A stretch of DNA of 6,350 nt from Rhizobacter sp. (lineage in GTDB: Bacteria > Pseudomonadota > Gammaproteobacteria > Burkholderiales > Burkholderiaceae_C). Where the stretch lies: NCBI GenBank assembly GCA_025359585.1, contig JANYFX010000531.1:1-6350 (forward strand). The letters run 5' to 3'. How positions within the stretch are numbered: position 1 is the stretch's first letter; each line of letters opens with the position of its first letter. Position numbers and translations under genes: made by a program. Below are positions 5,454-6,350 of the stretch, one piece after another. The notes under the pieces are model-generated. The model was not told the origin of the DNA. It worked only from the letters and a program-made list of their open reading frames with translations, and searched no databases.

Positions 5454-6326
5454 ATGCCCGGCCCATTGCAATTCGAGACGCCCAGCGCCCTTGAATTTTT
5501 CACCACACTGGTGGCCGACGACGCGAGCCTGTCGCTGGTCGAAGCTGCGGTTTCCATCGCGCAAGACGAGTTTCCGCAGCTCGACACGCTCGGCGTGCTG
5601 GCCGAGATCGACCAGCTCGCGGCCCGCCTGAAACGCCGTTTCCCGATCGACGCGGTGCCGGTCCAGCGCCTGCGCTGGCTCAACCGCTTCTTCTTTCAGG
5701 AGCTCGGGTTCGCCGGCAACGTCAACAACTACTACGACCCGCACAACAGCTACCTGCATTCGGTGCTGGCGACAAGGCGTGGCATACCGATCACGCTGGC
5801 CGTGCTCTACATCGAGCTGGCCACGCAGATCGGCCTGACGGCACGCGGCGTCTCGTTCCCCGGCCACTTCCTTGTCAAGCTGCGCATGCCGCAGGGCGAG
5901 GTCGTGATCGACCCCTTCACCGGCCACTCGCTGTCGCGCGACGAGCTCGACGAGTTGCTGGCGCCCTACAAGCGCAACCGTGGTCTGCAGGGCGACTTCG
6001 ACGCACCGCTCGGCCTGTTCCTGCAAACCGCCACGGCGCGCGACGTGCTCGCGCGCATGCTGCGCAACCTGAAGGAAGTGCACCGCGCCGCCGGTGACCT
6101 GCAGCGGCTGCTGGCGGTGCAGCAGCGCCTGGTCGTGCTGCTGCCGCAGGCCTGGGAGGAGCGCCGCGACCGCGGCCTGGTCTGCGCCGATCTGGGCCTC
6201 GACGCTGCCGCCGCGCGCGACCTCTCGGCCTACCTTGAGCACGTGCCCGACGCGAGCGACCGCACGTTGATCGCCCACCGCCTGGCCGCGCTCGGCGGCG
6301 CCGGCGGATCGCTGCGACTGCACTGA
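5454..6326 (+). CDS. SirB1-family protein: transglutaminase-like domain plus C-terminal helical repeat
   Basis: A 290-residue soluble protein of the SirB1 family (Transglut_core2 type), whose biochemical role is not established. Conserved pieces: RLRWLNRFFFQELGF (72-86), NYYDPHNSYLHSVLATRRG (92-110), IPITLAVLYIELA (111-123), FPGHFLVK (135-142) and VIDPFTG (151-157). H138 and D153 match the His and Asp of a transglutaminase/papain triad. The expected Cys position, in the segment after RRG, reads IPIT, and the only Cys in the protein is far downstream at 244, so it is probably not a thiol enzyme. Residues 197-281 are Ala/Leu/Arg-rich and look like TPR-type helical pairs. The ATG at 5454 follows the murJ stop by nine bases, suggesting one transcript; no good Shine-Dalgarno is seen. 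The C-terminus is complete, with 24 bases left in the window. Linkage to murJ is suggestive only. Confidence 0.88.
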   Translation: MPGPLQFETPSALEFFTTLVADDASLSLVEAAVSIAQDEFPQLDTLGVLAEIDQLAARLKRRFPIDAVPVQRLRWLNRFFFQELGFAGNVNNYYDPHNSYLHSVLATRRGIPITLAVLYIELATQIGLTARGVSFPGHFLVKLRMPQGEVVIDPFTGHSLSRDELDELLAPYKRNRGLQGDFDAPLGLFLQTATARDVLARMLRNLKEVHRAAGDLQRLLAVQQRLVVLLPQAWEERRDRGLVCADLGLDAAAARDLSAYLEHVPDASDRTLIAHRLAALGGAGGSLRLH

Positions 6327-6350
6327 CGCGGCACGCCGCGCCGCGCCGGG

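Noticed and set aside
3864..6323. An 819-residue open frame on the minus strand opposite murJ and the SirB1-family gene
   Set aside because: Arg/Gln/His/Glu-rich, low-complexity product typical of the antisense of GC-rich genes. Both sense genes are clear family members with conserved motifs.

Overview
This is a GC-rich chromosomal window with the codon use, gene families and gene order of a betaproteobacterium. The closest fit is Burkholderiales of the Rubrivivax/Leptothrix/Comamonadaceae type, judged from memory of the OTCase, S20, DUF3579 and MurJ sequences rather than from a search. All intact genes are core metabolism or housekeeping. I see no insertion sequence, tRNA, rRNA, CRISPR array, phage gene or toxin-antitoxin pair.

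Left part, read on the minus strand. A divergent control region near 2.8-3.0 kb drives argD (acetylornithine aminotransferase), then argF (ornithine carbamoyltransferase). The two overlap by one base in a TGATG junction, giving a compact arginine-biosynthesis operon. After argF comes a 218-bp spacer and then kynB (arylformamidase, tryptophan to kynurenine), whose 3' part lies beyond the left edge. The spacer holds the most unusual item in the window: a second, diverged copy of the last 19 codons of argF. Its differences from the intact gene are almost all synonymous, so it looks like the scar of another argF allele. A perfect 8-bp hairpin also sits directly against the kynB start codon.

Right part. 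A small DUF3579 gene (+) and rpsT (ribosomal protein S20, -) converge on a shared bidirectional hairpin terminator. rpsT and murJ (lipid II flippase, +) diverge from back-to-back sigma70-type promoters, the murJ one with a perfect TATAAT. murJ is followed 9 bp later by a SirB1-family gene (inactive-looking transglutaminase-like domain plus helical repeat), which ends 24 bp before the right edge.

No previously undescribed multi-gene system is evident. Items worth a second look are the argF scar and the repeats beside it, the kynB start hairpin, the hairpin and dyads in the argD control region, and the missing catalytic Cys in the SirB1-family protein. No gene-free stretch exceeds 300 bases; the longest are 2799-3040 and 437-654, both described below.
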